NCBI GenBank assembly: GCA_020629335.1 | Contig: JAHDDN010000043.1 | Span: forward strand, 1-21,277 | Length of the DNA stretch: 21,277 nucleotides | DNA from: Chitinophagales bacterium | GTDB lineage: Bacteria > Bacteroidota > Bacteroidia > Chitinophagales > UBA2359 | Direction of reading: 5' to 3' | In this document: in pieces, positions 1 to 8,319 of the stretch | How positions within the stretch are numbered: position 1 is the stretch's first letter | Layout of the letters: each line of letters opens with the position of its first letter | The notes under the pieces: generated by a model | Told to the model about the DNA's origin: nothing | The model's database searches: none | What the model saw: only the letters and a program-made list of their open reading frames with translations | Made by a program: the position numbers and the translations under genes

Positions 1-179
1 AATAAAAGTAGGAAAGTGTATAGTGTAAAGCGTAAATTCATAAGTTCTTAGCTATTAATGACAAGTTATACAGTTGCTATAACTACAAATTTAGTTATAA
101 ATTATCACATTAATTGCGAAGAATTGTTAATTAGACTTTTGGCTTACGTTTTATTGGGTTTTCTTAAAAGAAAGGACAG

Positions 180-319
180 GCTTAGGGATGGGAGTGGTAT
201 GTGGCGTTCATGATGCGACTTACGTAGCTTAGTGATGCGATGGCTGGCTTTAGCAGACAAGCAGCACTTAGCGTAGTAGGAGCAGCATAGCCACATAAGA
301 ACGGACAGCCCGACCGAGC
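180..319 (+). repeat. Dispersed structured element, copy 1 (plus orientation)
   Basis: First of six related intergenic elements. Outer helix GCTT (180-183) with GAGC (316-319), then GGG (185-187) with CCC (309-311), then TATGTGGC (198-205) with GCCACATA (290-297). Inside, GCTTAGTG pairs with CACTTAGC, flanked by a GTA/GTA internal loop; an A.G mismatch and TGC/GCA lead to the conserved GGCT and AGACAA loop strands. Bases 216-282 are identical to 9814-9880 in copy 3, and similarity continues into a right flank of AATGATGAA-like units to about 350. It occupies the 499-base gene-free start of the window, beyond the stop of the gene ending at 500. I see nothing else supportable in 1-499 apart from AT-rich sequence. 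Confidence 0.9.
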
Positions 320-499
320 GCCTTCGACGAATGCATAATGATGAATGATGAACTATAAATATTTTTTAGCCATCAATATGGGGAATAGCAAAGCGAGGGA
401 AGCTCCTCATTTAGTTAATCAGTATATTAGTTGACTAGTTAACCAGTATATCCCTAATAACACTGGAAAAACTAATTGATGAATTATATAGTCGGTAGA

Positions 500-1342
500 C
501 TATAAATTGGACGCTGCTTGGCTTGGGCGTTTGCGGAAGATATCATCTATGTCGAATACGAGGCCCATTCTGAATAGGGTGGATTCGTATAGACTTTTGG
601 GAATCATATTGACATCTGATAAAGTAAAATTGGTATATAAGCGGGCTTGGCGCATCCCGATTTCAAAATTATAAGTAAGCTCTATGAAGCGATAGGGATC
701 ACCTAGTGCTAATCTGTCAAAGTCTAATAATGGGCCATCTAATATAGCTCCTTGTTGGACGCCTTTTCTATAATCTAATGCGCCCACTTTGGCTAAAAAG
801 CCCATTTTGATAATTTTACGACGCCAACTTAAGCCTGCTTGTACGAAGTACTTTCTGAAATCAAATGATAAGGTGCCTTCCTCTATTGTGCTTGTAAAAA
901 AAACTCTCTCCTCATAATAGTTTTTTACGAATCCTTGGCCATATCCTAAGTATCCACTAACTGATAAGCCATCGCCCATTTCCGTTTTATTCTCTGCGTA
1001 AATGGGTGTACCATTGTAACTATAAGCCCCTAAATATATCTCTGTGAGATATCCGTGTGCCTCATTATATTTCCTATCGGGTGTTTTTTCTGGAAAGACT
1101 TGAAAGTGGGTTAGTCCTATTCCTATATTTTTGATTGGGCTATAAGCTAATTGTAGGTTGATATGGTCATTTCCATTTATCTTGCCATAGCCTACTGAGG
1201 CTTGTAGATCGTGCTGTTCTGTCAAATCTAATGAAAGTGGCTCACTTGGGGCATAATAGGTATGAGTACAACTTGTAAAGAAGATCAGTGTAAGAATAAT
1301 AAGGGATAAACTGACTTTATTATTTAGGGTTAAATGAATCAT
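500..1342 (-). CDS. Putative outer-membrane lipoprotein, beta-barrel-like
   Basis: A 280-residue envelope protein that I cannot name. The N-terminus is a lipoprotein signal: a hydrophobic stretch at about residues 10-24 ending in a lipobox-like FFTSC, so the mature protein should start at that Cys. The rest alternates short amphipathic strands with aromatic residues and glycines (YLGYGQGF, FVQAGLSWRRK), as in small outer-membrane beta-barrels, and it ends in FDIDDIFRKR. It is a clear paralogue of the next gene upstream: both have YAP.E.L.L.LTE near the N-terminus and SPIKNIGIG further in. The two genes lie 78 bases apart on the same strand. A 7-bp AT-rich dyad (487-493/498-504) overlaps the stop codon, but no U-tract follows. 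The barrel fold is inference. Confidence 0.75.
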   Translation of the reverse strand: MIHLTLNNKVSLSLIILTLIFFTSCTHTYYAPSEPLSLDLTEQHDLQASVGYGKINGNDHINLQLAYSPIKNIGIGLTHFQVFPEKTPDRKYNEAHGYLTEIYLGAYSYNGTPIYAENKTEMGDGLSVSGYLGYGQGFVKNYYEERVFFTSTIEEGTLSFDFRKYFVQAGLSWRRKIIKMGFLAKVGALDYRKGVQQGAILDGPLLDFDRLALGDPYRFIELTYNFEIGMRQARLYTNFTLSDVNMIPKSLYESTLFRMGLVFDIDDIFRKRPSQAASNL

Positions 1343-1420
1343 TTTACGTTATTTTTTAAGTAAAAAGATAATTTAATTTTGTCCAATTACTTAACAATAT
1401 AAAATAATTATCATAAATAA

Positions 1421-2227
1421 TCAAACATCGGTCTTGGGCTTACGATACCAATAATCTATGTCCATTGTTAATCCTAATCTGAATACTTCCCCTATATAAA
1501 GACCATAATTGATTTCGAATGGATTACCGATCGTGAAATTACTGTAAAGATTAATGGCAGGATGCATCACTAATTCGATGCTGGCATTGAATTCTATAAA
1601 GCCATAATTATTGTTTCTCTGTACGGCATCAAGGGCTGTAAATGCAATATTATCTAAGGGGCCAAATACTTTTCCTTCTTTAAAATCCAAGGTACCGATC
1701 TTAGCGTTAATACCTAACTTTAGTCGTTCGTACTGTTGGTTAAATCCTAATTGCACAAAATATCTTTGATAGCTAAACTCACTGCTTATAGAATCATTTT
1801 CGCTGCTGATGTTTCCTTGACCATAGCCACCATAAAGATGAATTCCTTTTAGATATTGTAGCTTAGCATCTTTACTGTTTAAGCGATAATAGGTGCCTAG
1901 ATAAAACTCGGTCATATTGGCATTAATGCTAGCGGGTTTGCTAGCAGATAGTGATTGGTGAGGAATAATTTTGAAATAATCTACTCCAATACCTATATTT
2001 TTGATGGGACTAAATGCCATTTGGGTATTAAGGTGCCATGTATTGCGGTTAATCACTCCGGTAGCAGCTAGTACTTTCCAATCACCTCGCTCCGTTAATT
2101 CTAAATTAAGGGTTTCATTCGGTGCATACATATTTATCGCTTCATAGGTTGGAGATTGTGCATGAGCTGATAAAGAACTTAATAGGGTCAAATATAATAT
2201 GATAGCCAAGGGTTGGAATAATTTCAT
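1421..2227 (-). CDS. Putative outer-membrane beta-barrel protein, paralogue of the adjacent gene
   Basis: A 268-residue secreted protein of unknown function. It has a typical signal peptide (about residues 1-23, ending SAHAQ) with no lipobox Cys, unlike its paralogue at 500-1342. The two share MYAPNETLNLELTE versus YYAPSEPLSLDLTE, the SPIKNIGIG block, a YGQG strand, a R.YFVQ.G strand and a C-terminal FRLGL..DID strand, so they arose by tandem duplication. One is predicted to be lipid-anchored and the other freely exported. The start is the first Met before the signal peptide. The gene begins just beyond the terminator that closes the upstream peptidase gene, so it probably has its own promoter in 2228-2266, though I see no convincing box there. 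Confidence 0.75.
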   Translation of the reverse strand: MKLFQPLAIILYLTLLSSLSAHAQSPTYEAINMYAPNETLNLELTERGDWKVLAATGVINRNTWHLNTQMAFSPIKNIGIGVDYFKIIPHQSLSASKPASINANMTEFYLGTYYRLNSKDAKLQYLKGIHLYGGYGQGNISSENDSISSEFSYQRYFVQLGFNQQYERLKLGINAKIGTLDFKEGKVFGPLDNIAFTALDAVQRNNNYGFIEFNASIELVMHPAINLYSNFTIGNPFEINYGLYIGEVFRLGLTMDIDYWYRKPKTDV

Positions 2228-2266
2228 ACGATCATTTTGGGTTCAATTTTTAGAACGTTGGCGGGC

Positions 2267-2318
2267 AAAAAAAATTACCCAAGCCAAAGATAGTTATCTA
2301 AACAATGACTTGGGTAAT
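2267..2318 (-). terminator. Rho-independent terminator of the M36 peptidase gene
   Basis: On the minus strand a perfect 10-bp stem, ATTACCCAAG (2318-2309) with CTTGGGTAAT (2283-2274), is followed at once by eight T residues (2274-2267, the first also being the last stem base). It lies 21 bases past the peptidase stop codon, so it should separate that transcript from the downstream barrel genes. Confidence 0.88.
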
Positions 2319-2338
2319 ATAAGTATTTAAATATAATT

Positions 2339-5300
2339 TTATTGTACTTCCGATATGCCAATTATACTCGAATTCATTCTGTACCAATTATAATCTGCTA
2401 CGGTTACGAATCCATCTAAATTGGTATCGGTATTCGTATATTGTAGGATTCCTGAAGAGTTTCCGATATAATTATTAAAATCAAAGAGCGAGAATACCCC
2501 ATCATTAGTGAATTCTCCTGCATGCATAGCGTGTACTCCACCCCCAACATCGACTAATTGAGCACTTCCCGACGCTTGCGAAGCAGCTGTAGAAAAATCA
2601 TAGACATTGGAAGTAGGATAACTAATCGTACCACTACTCATAACGGCTAAATGGCTTTTCTGACGAATCACCAAATAGTAGTCATCTGGACTAATACCTG
2701 GGGTGTTAATTCGTACACCAGGATTACCATCTACATCTTGTAAACTGCCATCCTTAAGTAAGAATCCAGCAGCCGTTCCCTCAATAATAGATGGATTATT
2801 TTTGTTGCGCAATTCTACTAATACCCAATCTACCACATCTGGATCAAAACTCGTGACACTCTCCGCTCCTGTATAATTCCAAGCAGCTATAGTTGAGAAT
2901 GGTTGGTTGAATGGTAAGAGTCCGAAGGTATTTAAGTCTGTTGTCATCTCGCCACTTCCTGTATCATAAGCTCCTTGTAAGAATGCTTTTGCATAAACTC
3001 GAATACTGGTTCCTTCTAATACCAAAGTATTTACATCATCACAATCAATATCGCCTTGATTTGAGCTCACGCAAGCCTCATTCGTAATATCGATTGCATC
3101 TAATAATTGAATATCATCTACAAACCAACCTGTACTACCCACATATCCATCTGTAGCCATATGGAATCTAATTAAAGCATTAGACCCACTGTAGCTAGAC
3201 AAATCAATAATAGTATGTCTAAAACCAAGGCTACTACCTGTAAAGGCTTCTTGTCCACTAATAGGACTTGCAGGATTAACTTCTATGGTGCCATTGTACC
3301 CATTTTTAATAATATTCGGGCCAAGATCTATCCATGAGCCTCCATTATTTAAGGAAATTTCTACTACTCCCCCATCCCAATCTGTTTCTGTATCATAAAA
3401 GTGCCAGAATCTTAATTGAGCATTAGCTCCCAATACCACACTATTGGCAGTTCTTAAATATTGGCTACCACTGGAAGCTTCATCTACTGCATAAAAAGAA
3501 GTACTACCACTTTTAGCTTGGTTAGTAGAAGGATTCCATCCACTACCTACTGTTTCAGTGGTTTGCCAATTAGTAATACCACTTTCGGCATCATCTTCTA
3601 AATAAATAGTACTAAAAGGACTCGCATCTAATTGCATCTCGAAACTACAAGTATTGCTATCGCCACTTGCCATTGTACCCAAATTAAAAGTCAATGTTCC
3701 AGCAGACTCAGTACCTCCACAAGTAGCCGAGTTGGGGACATAAGTCGCTCCACTCGGTAAATTATCTGTTACGGTTACATTGGTAACGGTAGAGCTTTTT
3801 CTATTTTCTACCTCTAAAGTATAAGTAATAATATCGCCTGCTTGTACTGAACTAACTGCTGTTTTAGTCACTGTTAATGAGCTACACTCCTCTGGTAAAT
3901 CAAAGGCAGCTGTTCCATCACAACGATCCGCACTACTTCCTTGTTGAGCACTAAACCCTAAGCCTCTATTAGCAAATGCCTCCCATATCAAACATTGATT
4001 CTCACCGCCATAATTCAATTCATCAGCCAGTAAGATCGCATCTCTACCATTCACAAAACCTGGCGCACAAGCTTGCAGCTTCATGCCATCCATTATAATT
4101 TGCATCGCAATATTATTACCGCCTATACCATTATATTTATCGTCATCATAACCATATTCGTCAATCAAGGCCCATGTCAAATCCCAAAGCATAGTCGCCC
4201 ACACAAATCCTACTCCATGTGGAACAGAAACTTGGCCGCTACAAAGATTCGCATAAGTATAGCCATTGATACTTGTATTAGTAGTATAAGGTTCTGGGCG
4301 AATGCCATCTCCAACAGTAGGCTGAGAAGCTACGAATGTACCAATCCCTTTAATGTCCGTTGCTTGATCTCCAGGCTGCATAGTCATCATTAAAGCCATC
4401 CAATCACTCCATCCTTCTCCCATTTGTTCATCGCCAGATAAGCAATCAGAATTAGCAGGACCACCTGTCAAACGAGTAGAAATACCGTGACCATATTCAT
4501 GTGCAATGACCCCATTATCAAAGTCGGAATCAAAAGTAGTAGCCCCTCCATTATTCACCAAAGTAACGCTTACTCCTGGCAATTGATTTTTAATCAAATT
4601 ACAATCTGTTTGACTCATCATGACCATTGGAATATTAATATTATTAGATTGTCCACCCATTGTGATAGGAGCGCCTGCCACATTATTACAAACGATACAA
4701 GCAATAGCGCCAGCATTTTGTACGTTTTGAGCTTTGGTCACGAATGTACAATCTCCTCTATCTATCATGCCTATATTACCACTTACGGCACTTGCATTTG
4801 TGATAGCATTACAAGCTTCACTCGGTACAGCACCAGAACTAAATGCTTCTACTACATTTCCAGTTAGCGGAGTTCCGTCTACCCCTGGAGCAAAGGTAGA
4901 TTGAGTAGCAAAATAAGAACCTGAAATACCAGTAGGGCTATTAACAGTTACGATATTAGTATTGGGAGAGCCATTCCAAATAAACATCTGCATACGAGGT
5001 GTTTGTCCATCGGCAGGTGGATAAAAATTCGCATTATTCGTGCCGCTACCATCTTGTGCTTCTGCCTTTACCCAATCATTAGCAGCGCCTCCTTTACTAT
5101 AATTATTTCTTTGAAAATTACCACTTACTTCATCAAAGCCATATTGATACCATACATCATGCATCAGATTATTCCAATAGAATAAATTCACTACCGCTGC
5201 ATCTTCATAGCTAGAAGGTGTAGCTGTTAAGTTCAAAGGAAAATCAAAATCTAAATTAGTCCCTCCATTAGGTTCATTATTAGAACTTCCATTAGTCGCA

Positions 5301-6205
5301 TTTTGATCTTCATAGGCATGCACATTATTTCCTCTGGTAATAGTCGCTTCTGGCCCTGGTGAGCCATTCCAGTCATGCCATCCAAAAGGAGAAGCATTAG
5401 GCGCAGCCGCCCAAGGAGAATTAGCATAAGTACGTGGTCCATGATTCGGACTTTCTACTGGCATCTCAAATACATGATACTCATTAGCTGCTGGTAGTGG
5501 AATGGCCGAGGCTGCTAATAATAACTGATTATGACTATTTTGGAAAGCTTCTATTTTACAAGGATCGGGATGCCCGAATTCACAATGCAAGACTTGATCT
5601 ATTTGATTTAATATTTCTCCCGTTACTGCATCCAATCGAATACTCCAAGCATGTTGAGCACTCTTTTCATAGATTTTAATATACCAACATAAACGCACTT
5701 CTTCATCACTGACTGCATGATACACCAATCGCACAGGCACATCTTCCAATGCCCAATCCGCTTTATCATATAAGTATTCTTGCGTAGAGTTGTTTCCTTC
5801 TATTTGACGTATTTCTCCTATGTGAACATGAAGTAGTTCTGCCGCTTTCTGTATGGCTGTAGAAGGCTTGAAAGCAGGAGTCGTAGTGTTTATTACCGAT
5901 GTTAAATTCGGCACAAAATGTCCTCCCGAACTAATCAACTTACCACTCTTTTGGTAAACATTGAAATTCATATTGGCATTATAAACTGGAATTCCCTCAT
6001 GCTGTTGACGTAGATATACGTGTGTTACCCCTAAATGTTGGGTTGTATATTGGTCAGTTACAATCGGATTAGCGATATCCGATTCATTTAATTCGCTTTG
6101 TTCAGCCAAATGATTTAATACCGTTTGTAAAGCATCTTGAGCTGACAAACTAACGCTAGTACATAAAAAAAGCACTAACAAGCTTAGTGTAGAAGTACGT
6201 TTCAT
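2339..6205 (-). CDS. Secreted M36 (fungalysin) metallopeptidase, multidomain
   Basis: A 1288-residue extracellular zinc endopeptidase. Order: signal peptide (1-22); fungalysin/thermolysin-type propeptide (about 30-200, with THVYLRQQHEGIPVYNANM); M36 catalytic region from about 330 (SYEDAAVVNLFYWNNLMHD) interrupted by a PA-type insert (about 440-550). Zinc site: HEYGH at 569-573 and the third ligand Glu at 597 in GEGWSDW, so the enzyme looks intact. After it come a DUF11-like stalk (about 775-855), a MAM/jelly-roll-like domain (about 870-1020), and a C-terminal module ending in two dockerin-like Ca-binding loops, the clearer being DTNLDGFVTVADYN. That tail is common in Bacteroidota secreted proteins. 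The gene is single, with its own terminator. A TATCTTTA box at 6326-6319 on the minus strand (one mismatch to TAnnTTTG) is a weak promoter candidate. Confidence 0.95.
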   Translation of the reverse strand: MKRTSTLSLLVLFLCTSVSLSAQDALQTVLNHLAEQSELNESDIANPIVTDQYTTQHLGVTHVYLRQQHEGIPVYNANMNFNVYQKSGKLISSGGHFVPNLTSVINTTTPAFKPSTAIQKAAELLHVHIGEIRQIEGNNSTQEYLYDKADWALEDVPVRLVYHAVSDEEVRLCWYIKIYEKSAQHAWSIRLDAVTGEILNQIDQVLHCEFGHPDPCKIEAFQNSHNQLLLAASAIPLPAANEYHVFEMPVESPNHGPRTYANSPWAAAPNASPFGWHDWNGSPGPEATITRGNNVHAYEDQNATNGSSNNEPNGGTNLDFDFPLNLTATPSSYEDAAVVNLFYWNNLMHDVWYQYGFDEVSGNFQRNNYSKGGAANDWVKAEAQDGSGTNNANFYPPADGQTPRMQMFIWNGSPNTNIVTVNSPTGISGSYFATQSTFAPGVDGTPLTGNVVEAFSSGAVPSEACNAITNASAVSGNIGMIDRGDCTFVTKAQNVQNAGAIACIVCNNVAGAPITMGGQSNNINIPMVMMSQTDCNLIKNQLPGVSVTLVNNGGATTFDSDFDNGVIAHEYGHGISTRLTGGPANSDCLSGDEQMGEGWSDWMALMMTMQPGDQATDIKGIGTFVASQPTVGDGIRPEPYTTNTSINGYTYANLCSGQVSVPHGVGFVWATMLWDLTWALIDEYGYDDDKYNGIGGNNIAMQIIMDGMKLQACAPGFVNGRDAILLADELNYGGENQCLIWEAFANRGLGFSAQQGSSADRCDGTAAFDLPEECSSLTVTKTAVSSVQAGDIITYTLEVENRKSSTVTNVTVTDNLPSGATYVPNSATCGGTESAGTLTFNLGTMASGDSNTCSFEMQLDASPFSTIYLEDDAESGITNWQTTETVGSGWNPSTNQAKSGSTSFYAVDEASSGSQYLRTANSVVLGANAQLRFWHFYDTETDWDGGVVEISLNNGGSWIDLGPNIIKNGYNGTIEVNPASPISGQEAFTGSSLGFRHTIIDLSSYSGSNALIRFHMATDGYVGSTGWFVDDIQLLDAIDITNEACVSSNQGDIDCDDVNTLVLEGTSIRVYAKAFLQGAYDTGSGEMTTDLNTFGLLPFNQPFSTIAAWNYTGAESVTSFDPDVVDWVLVELRNKNNPSIIEGTAAGFLLKDGSLQDVDGNPGVRINTPGISPDDYYLVIRQKSHLAVMSSGTISYPTSNVYDFSTAASQASGSAQLVDVGGGVHAMHAGEFTNDGVFSLFDFNNYIGNSSGILQYTNTDTNLDGFVTVADYNWYRMNSSIIGISEVQ

Positions 6206-6446
6206 ATTCAGTATATTAAAAAAATTAAAAGGGTTGGGTTGGGATAGGGTAGTGAAATAGAACAGGAAAGTTATAAGTCCAACAATTAAAATTCAATTAT
6301 GTTTGAACTCTTGAAAACTAAAGATAAGGATTTTGGTACAATAAAGGAGTCTCCAAACGACAATTAAAAGTAATTTAATTTATTTGCATATAAAGCTTAA
6401 TCACTCCCTATTTTTTTGATGTATTATTTTTTTCATTAGGGTGCAT

Positions 6447-6520
6447 CCCTTTTATCATTTTTCATTCGACCGTAGGGGCGTGCCTATGTGTACGCCCACG
6501 AATGAAAAATGATAAAAGGG
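6447..6520. repeat. Perfect 22-bp inverted repeat (long hairpin) abutting element copy 2
   Basis: The left arm 6447-6468 (starting CCCTTTTATCATTT) is the exact reverse complement of 6499-6520. The 30-base loop contains a second stem, GGGCGT (6476-6481) with ACGCCC (6492-6497). The right arm ends two bases before structured element copy 2, and its GGG merges into that copy's GGTC bulge strand. No U-tract follows on either strand, so it is not a standard terminator. With copy 2 and the heptad array it fills most of the 511-base gap 6206-6716; in 6206-6446 I see only AT-rich leader sequence of the peptidase gene. Confidence 0.9.
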
Positions 6521-6522
6521 TC

Positions 6523-6651
6523 GGGCTATACACTCTTATGTGGCTGTTCAGTAGCTATTCCGCTAAGGCGCACTTGTCTGCCCTGCGGGCCAGCCTACGT
6601 GAGCCTAAGCTCCATAAGCTACTTCTCGACGCCACATACCGTTTCTATCCC
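6523..6651 (-). repeat. Dispersed structured element, copy 2 (minus orientation)
   Basis: Read on the minus strand: GGGATA with TAGCCC closes the element, then TATGTGGC (6638-6631) with GCCACATA (6544-6537). Inside, AGTAGC/GCTACT, a bulged T, TAT/ATA, a GGA/GGA internal loop and GCTTAGGC/GCCTTAGC continue the stem to CAC/GTG. The conserved GGCT and AGACAA loop strands enclose the tip hairpin GCCC-GCA-GGGC. The outermost variable helix seen in other copies is missing here, replaced by the arm of the 22-bp inverted repeat. It lies between two minus-strand genes. Confidence 0.9.
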
Positions 6652-6668
6652 TTGCACATTAAACATGG

Positions 6669-6703
6669 TATTGGGTATTGGGTATTGGGTAATGAGTATT
6701 GGG
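6669..6703. repeat. Heptad tandem array, five TATTGGG-type units
   Basis: Three consecutive TATTGGG units, one TAATGAG and a final TATTGGG, 35 bases in all. It lies 17 bases beyond the 5' end of structured element copy 2. A matching five-unit array sits on the same side of copy 6 (18634-18668), so the two features appear to travel together. Confidence 0.85.
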
Positions 6704-6716
6704 ATAAGTGAATGGC

Positions 6717-7370
6717 TTATTCTGAGGGAGCGATTTTTGTTCTGTAATATAAATCCTCCATTGAAATATCAATATTCAAAGATTGTAGCTTTATTTTTTT
6801 GTCTAATCCAGCATACCTCTTAATGCTCCACAAATCACTAGCTTCTGGCTTGTAATGAACATCTACCACATATTTTTCCTGCTCTATTAATATATATTCC
6901 TTGAACGATGGAATCTGTCTGTATAAATAAAATTTATCCCCTCTATCATAATTAGCAGTTGATTGCGATAGTACTTCAACAATCAGAATTGGGCTACTAA
7001 CTGAATTAGCATTTTCATCTGCTTCTTCCAACTCATCACAAACCACCATTGTATCTGGATATACATAACTATTCGTAGATTCAATAAATAATTTCACATC
7101 ACTATTAAGTGGAAAGCAATTGGAATTTTTATCTCTTAATTTAATTCTAATATCAGTATAAGCATTCCCACTTATTAAAGCATGATTTAAACTTCCACCA
7201 GCTAATGCATAAATTTTCCCATCATGATACTCATACTTAGTATTAGATTCTATCTCTTGTGCAATATATTCTTCTACTGTTAGTTTTGGCATTGGTTTGT
7301 GGCTTTCATCTAAGACAAACAAACGAATCTTATGAAGTTTAACAGGTCGATTAAAAACATCTAATTGCAA
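6717..7370 (-). CDS. Uma2-family (DUF820) PD-(D/E)XK nuclease-fold protein
   Basis: A 217-residue protein matching the Uma2 family, which has a restriction-endonuclease-like fold and no settled physiological role. The family signature is present in order: PKLTVEEYIAQE near residue 28, KYEYHDGKIYALAGGSLNHA, then NSDVKLFIE...SYVYPDTMVVCDE (active-site Asp in YPD) and ILIVEVLSQSTANYDRGDK (the Glu of the motif). The catalytic pattern looks complete. The start is uncertain: Met1 (7370) leaves 17 bases after the preceding gene, whereas Met27 (7292) starts directly before the conserved domain; I keep the longer form because the extension is gapless. It follows the three-gene cassette on the same strand and could be its last cistron or an unrelated neighbour. 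Confidence 0.85.
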   Translation of the reverse strand: MQLDVFNRPVKLHKIRLFVLDESHKPMPKLTVEEYIAQEIESNTKYEYHDGKIYALAGGSLNHALISGNAYTDIRIKLRDKNSNCFPLNSDVKLFIESTNSYVYPDTMVVCDELEEADENANSVSSPILIVEVLSQSTANYDRGDKFYLYRQIPSFKEYILIEQEKYVVDVHYKPEASDLWSIKRYAGLDKKIKLQSLNIDISMEDLYYRTKIAPSE

Positions 7371-7387
7371 TTATTTTCAATACATAC

Positions 7388-8005
7388 TCATACTCTTATT
7401 CCTTTTCTATCTACCCTATCTTGAATTCTTGTAAAATGTATCGATATTTTATAAAGAAATAAGTATATCCCATAATTACTTAAGCTAAAAAGTCGAGTAT
7501 CTCTTAGTTTACCTCTATCTATCATACTAATCGGGAGATTATAGAGCTTATCTAAAAAAACTATAGACTCAACTAGTTTATCCCCATATTGAGGCAAATA
7601 AAATATTTGAGTAATTCTTTGTTTTCGTATTGAAGATAAATGAGATTCTATTTGTTCTTTTGTTTTTGAGGTTCCAGATAAAATGATATTCACATAATCA
7701 TCTAATTTAATTATTGGTGCGTATACAATATTAGAAGGAAAATTTCGCTTATTCTCAGGAGCTATATCACACGTATTAGACAAAACAATACATTCTTTAT
7801 TTTTCACTTCTAAACTGACTGGATTATAAACTTGTATGTCAATAATTCCATCACCTTGATATATGACATTTTCCCCTTCAAGATATCTTGTAAATATTCT
7901 ATCATCAATATTATTGGGAAAATCTTTTAACCCAGAAAATAATTCAGCTTCTGAAGTTGCAGATAGATATTTGGGTAAAAAAACGCTTATGTTTTCTACA
8001 TTCAT
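7388..8005 (-). CDS. Uncharacterised protein with LSNTCDI motif, third gene of a coupled cassette
   Basis: A predicted soluble protein of about 205 residues that I cannot assign. Visible features are FLPKYLS near the N-terminus, a central ECIVLSNTCDIAPENKRNF segment with a Cys-Asp pair that looks like an active or binding site, and a conserved-looking C-terminus (YKISIHFTRIQDRVDRKG). The frame can open at 8017, but I chose the Met at 8005 because it forms an ATGA junction with the stop of the 105-aa gene (start 8005-8003, stop 8004-8002), typical of translational coupling. It lies downstream of a TIGR04255-like gene and upstream of a Uma2 gene. No function is claimed; an accessory or defence-type role would be inference from context only. 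Confidence 0.75.
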   Translation of the reverse strand: MNVENISVFLPKYLSATSEAELFSGLKDFPNNIDDRIFTRYLEGENVIYQGDGIIDIQVYNPVSLEVKNKECIVLSNTCDIAPENKRNFPSNIVYAPIIKLDDYVNIILSGTSKTKEQIESHLSSIRKQRITQIFYLPQYGDKLVESIVFLDKLYNLPISMIDRGKLRDTRLFSLSNYGIYLFLYKISIHFTRIQDRVDRKGIRV

Positions 8006-8319
8006 ATTAAATCCCAAAATTTTTCATTTAATACCTCTAAAACATCATCATCTAAATTTTCAATATTTTCAATAATATTCTTTGAAAACTTCTGAATTGT
8101 ATTAATCTGGCTCATTTTTTGGTCTATCTCTACATCATTTTTAATAGTAATACGACTTTCCCATTCGTGTTTCAAATCCATATCTGAATAAAAATCAACT
8201 GGTAAATCAAGCTTATCATAATAAGCTAATTCAGGATAAGGATTTAGCACTGCAGTACCTATAGTCGCTGCCAAGAAAAACAATTTCATATTACCTGAAA
8301 GAACTGTATCTGTATTCAT
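8002..8319 (-). CDS. Small uncharacterised protein, second gene of a coupled cassette
   Basis: 105 residues. An N-terminal hydrophobic run (KLFFLAATIGTAVL, about residues 12-25) could be a membrane anchor or a buried helix; it is followed by NPYPELAYYDKLDLP and an acidic helical C-terminal half rich in Asp, Glu and Asn. I do not recognise a family. The start codon overlaps the stop of the upstream gene by one base (TAATG at 8321-8317), and its own stop overlaps the next start (ATGA). Three overlapping frames in tight series argue that this small gene is real and that its product is made in fixed ratio with its neighbours. Confidence 0.75.
   Translation of the reverse strand: MNTDTVLSGNMKLFFLAATIGTAVLNPYPELAYYDKLDLPVDFYSDMDLKHEWESRITIKNDVEIDQKMSQINTIQKFSKNIIENIENLDDDVLEVLNEKFWDLI

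Noticed and set aside
487..504. TATAGTC/GACTATA dyad at the stop of the first gene as a terminator
   Set aside because: Only 7 bp and AT-rich, overlapping the stop codon, with no T-tract directly after it.
4073..5679. Several plus- and minus-strand frames inside the M36 peptidase gene
   Set aside because: They are shadows of a 1288-codon gene with intact catalytic motifs; their compositions are Ile/Thr/Ser-rich translations of the opposite strand.
6502..6823. Two overlapping plus-strand frames (69 and 104 codons)
   Set aside because: They are read through the 22-bp inverted repeat, element copy 2 and the heptad array (the GIGYWV stretch is the heptad repeat translated). The repetitive structure explains the open frames.
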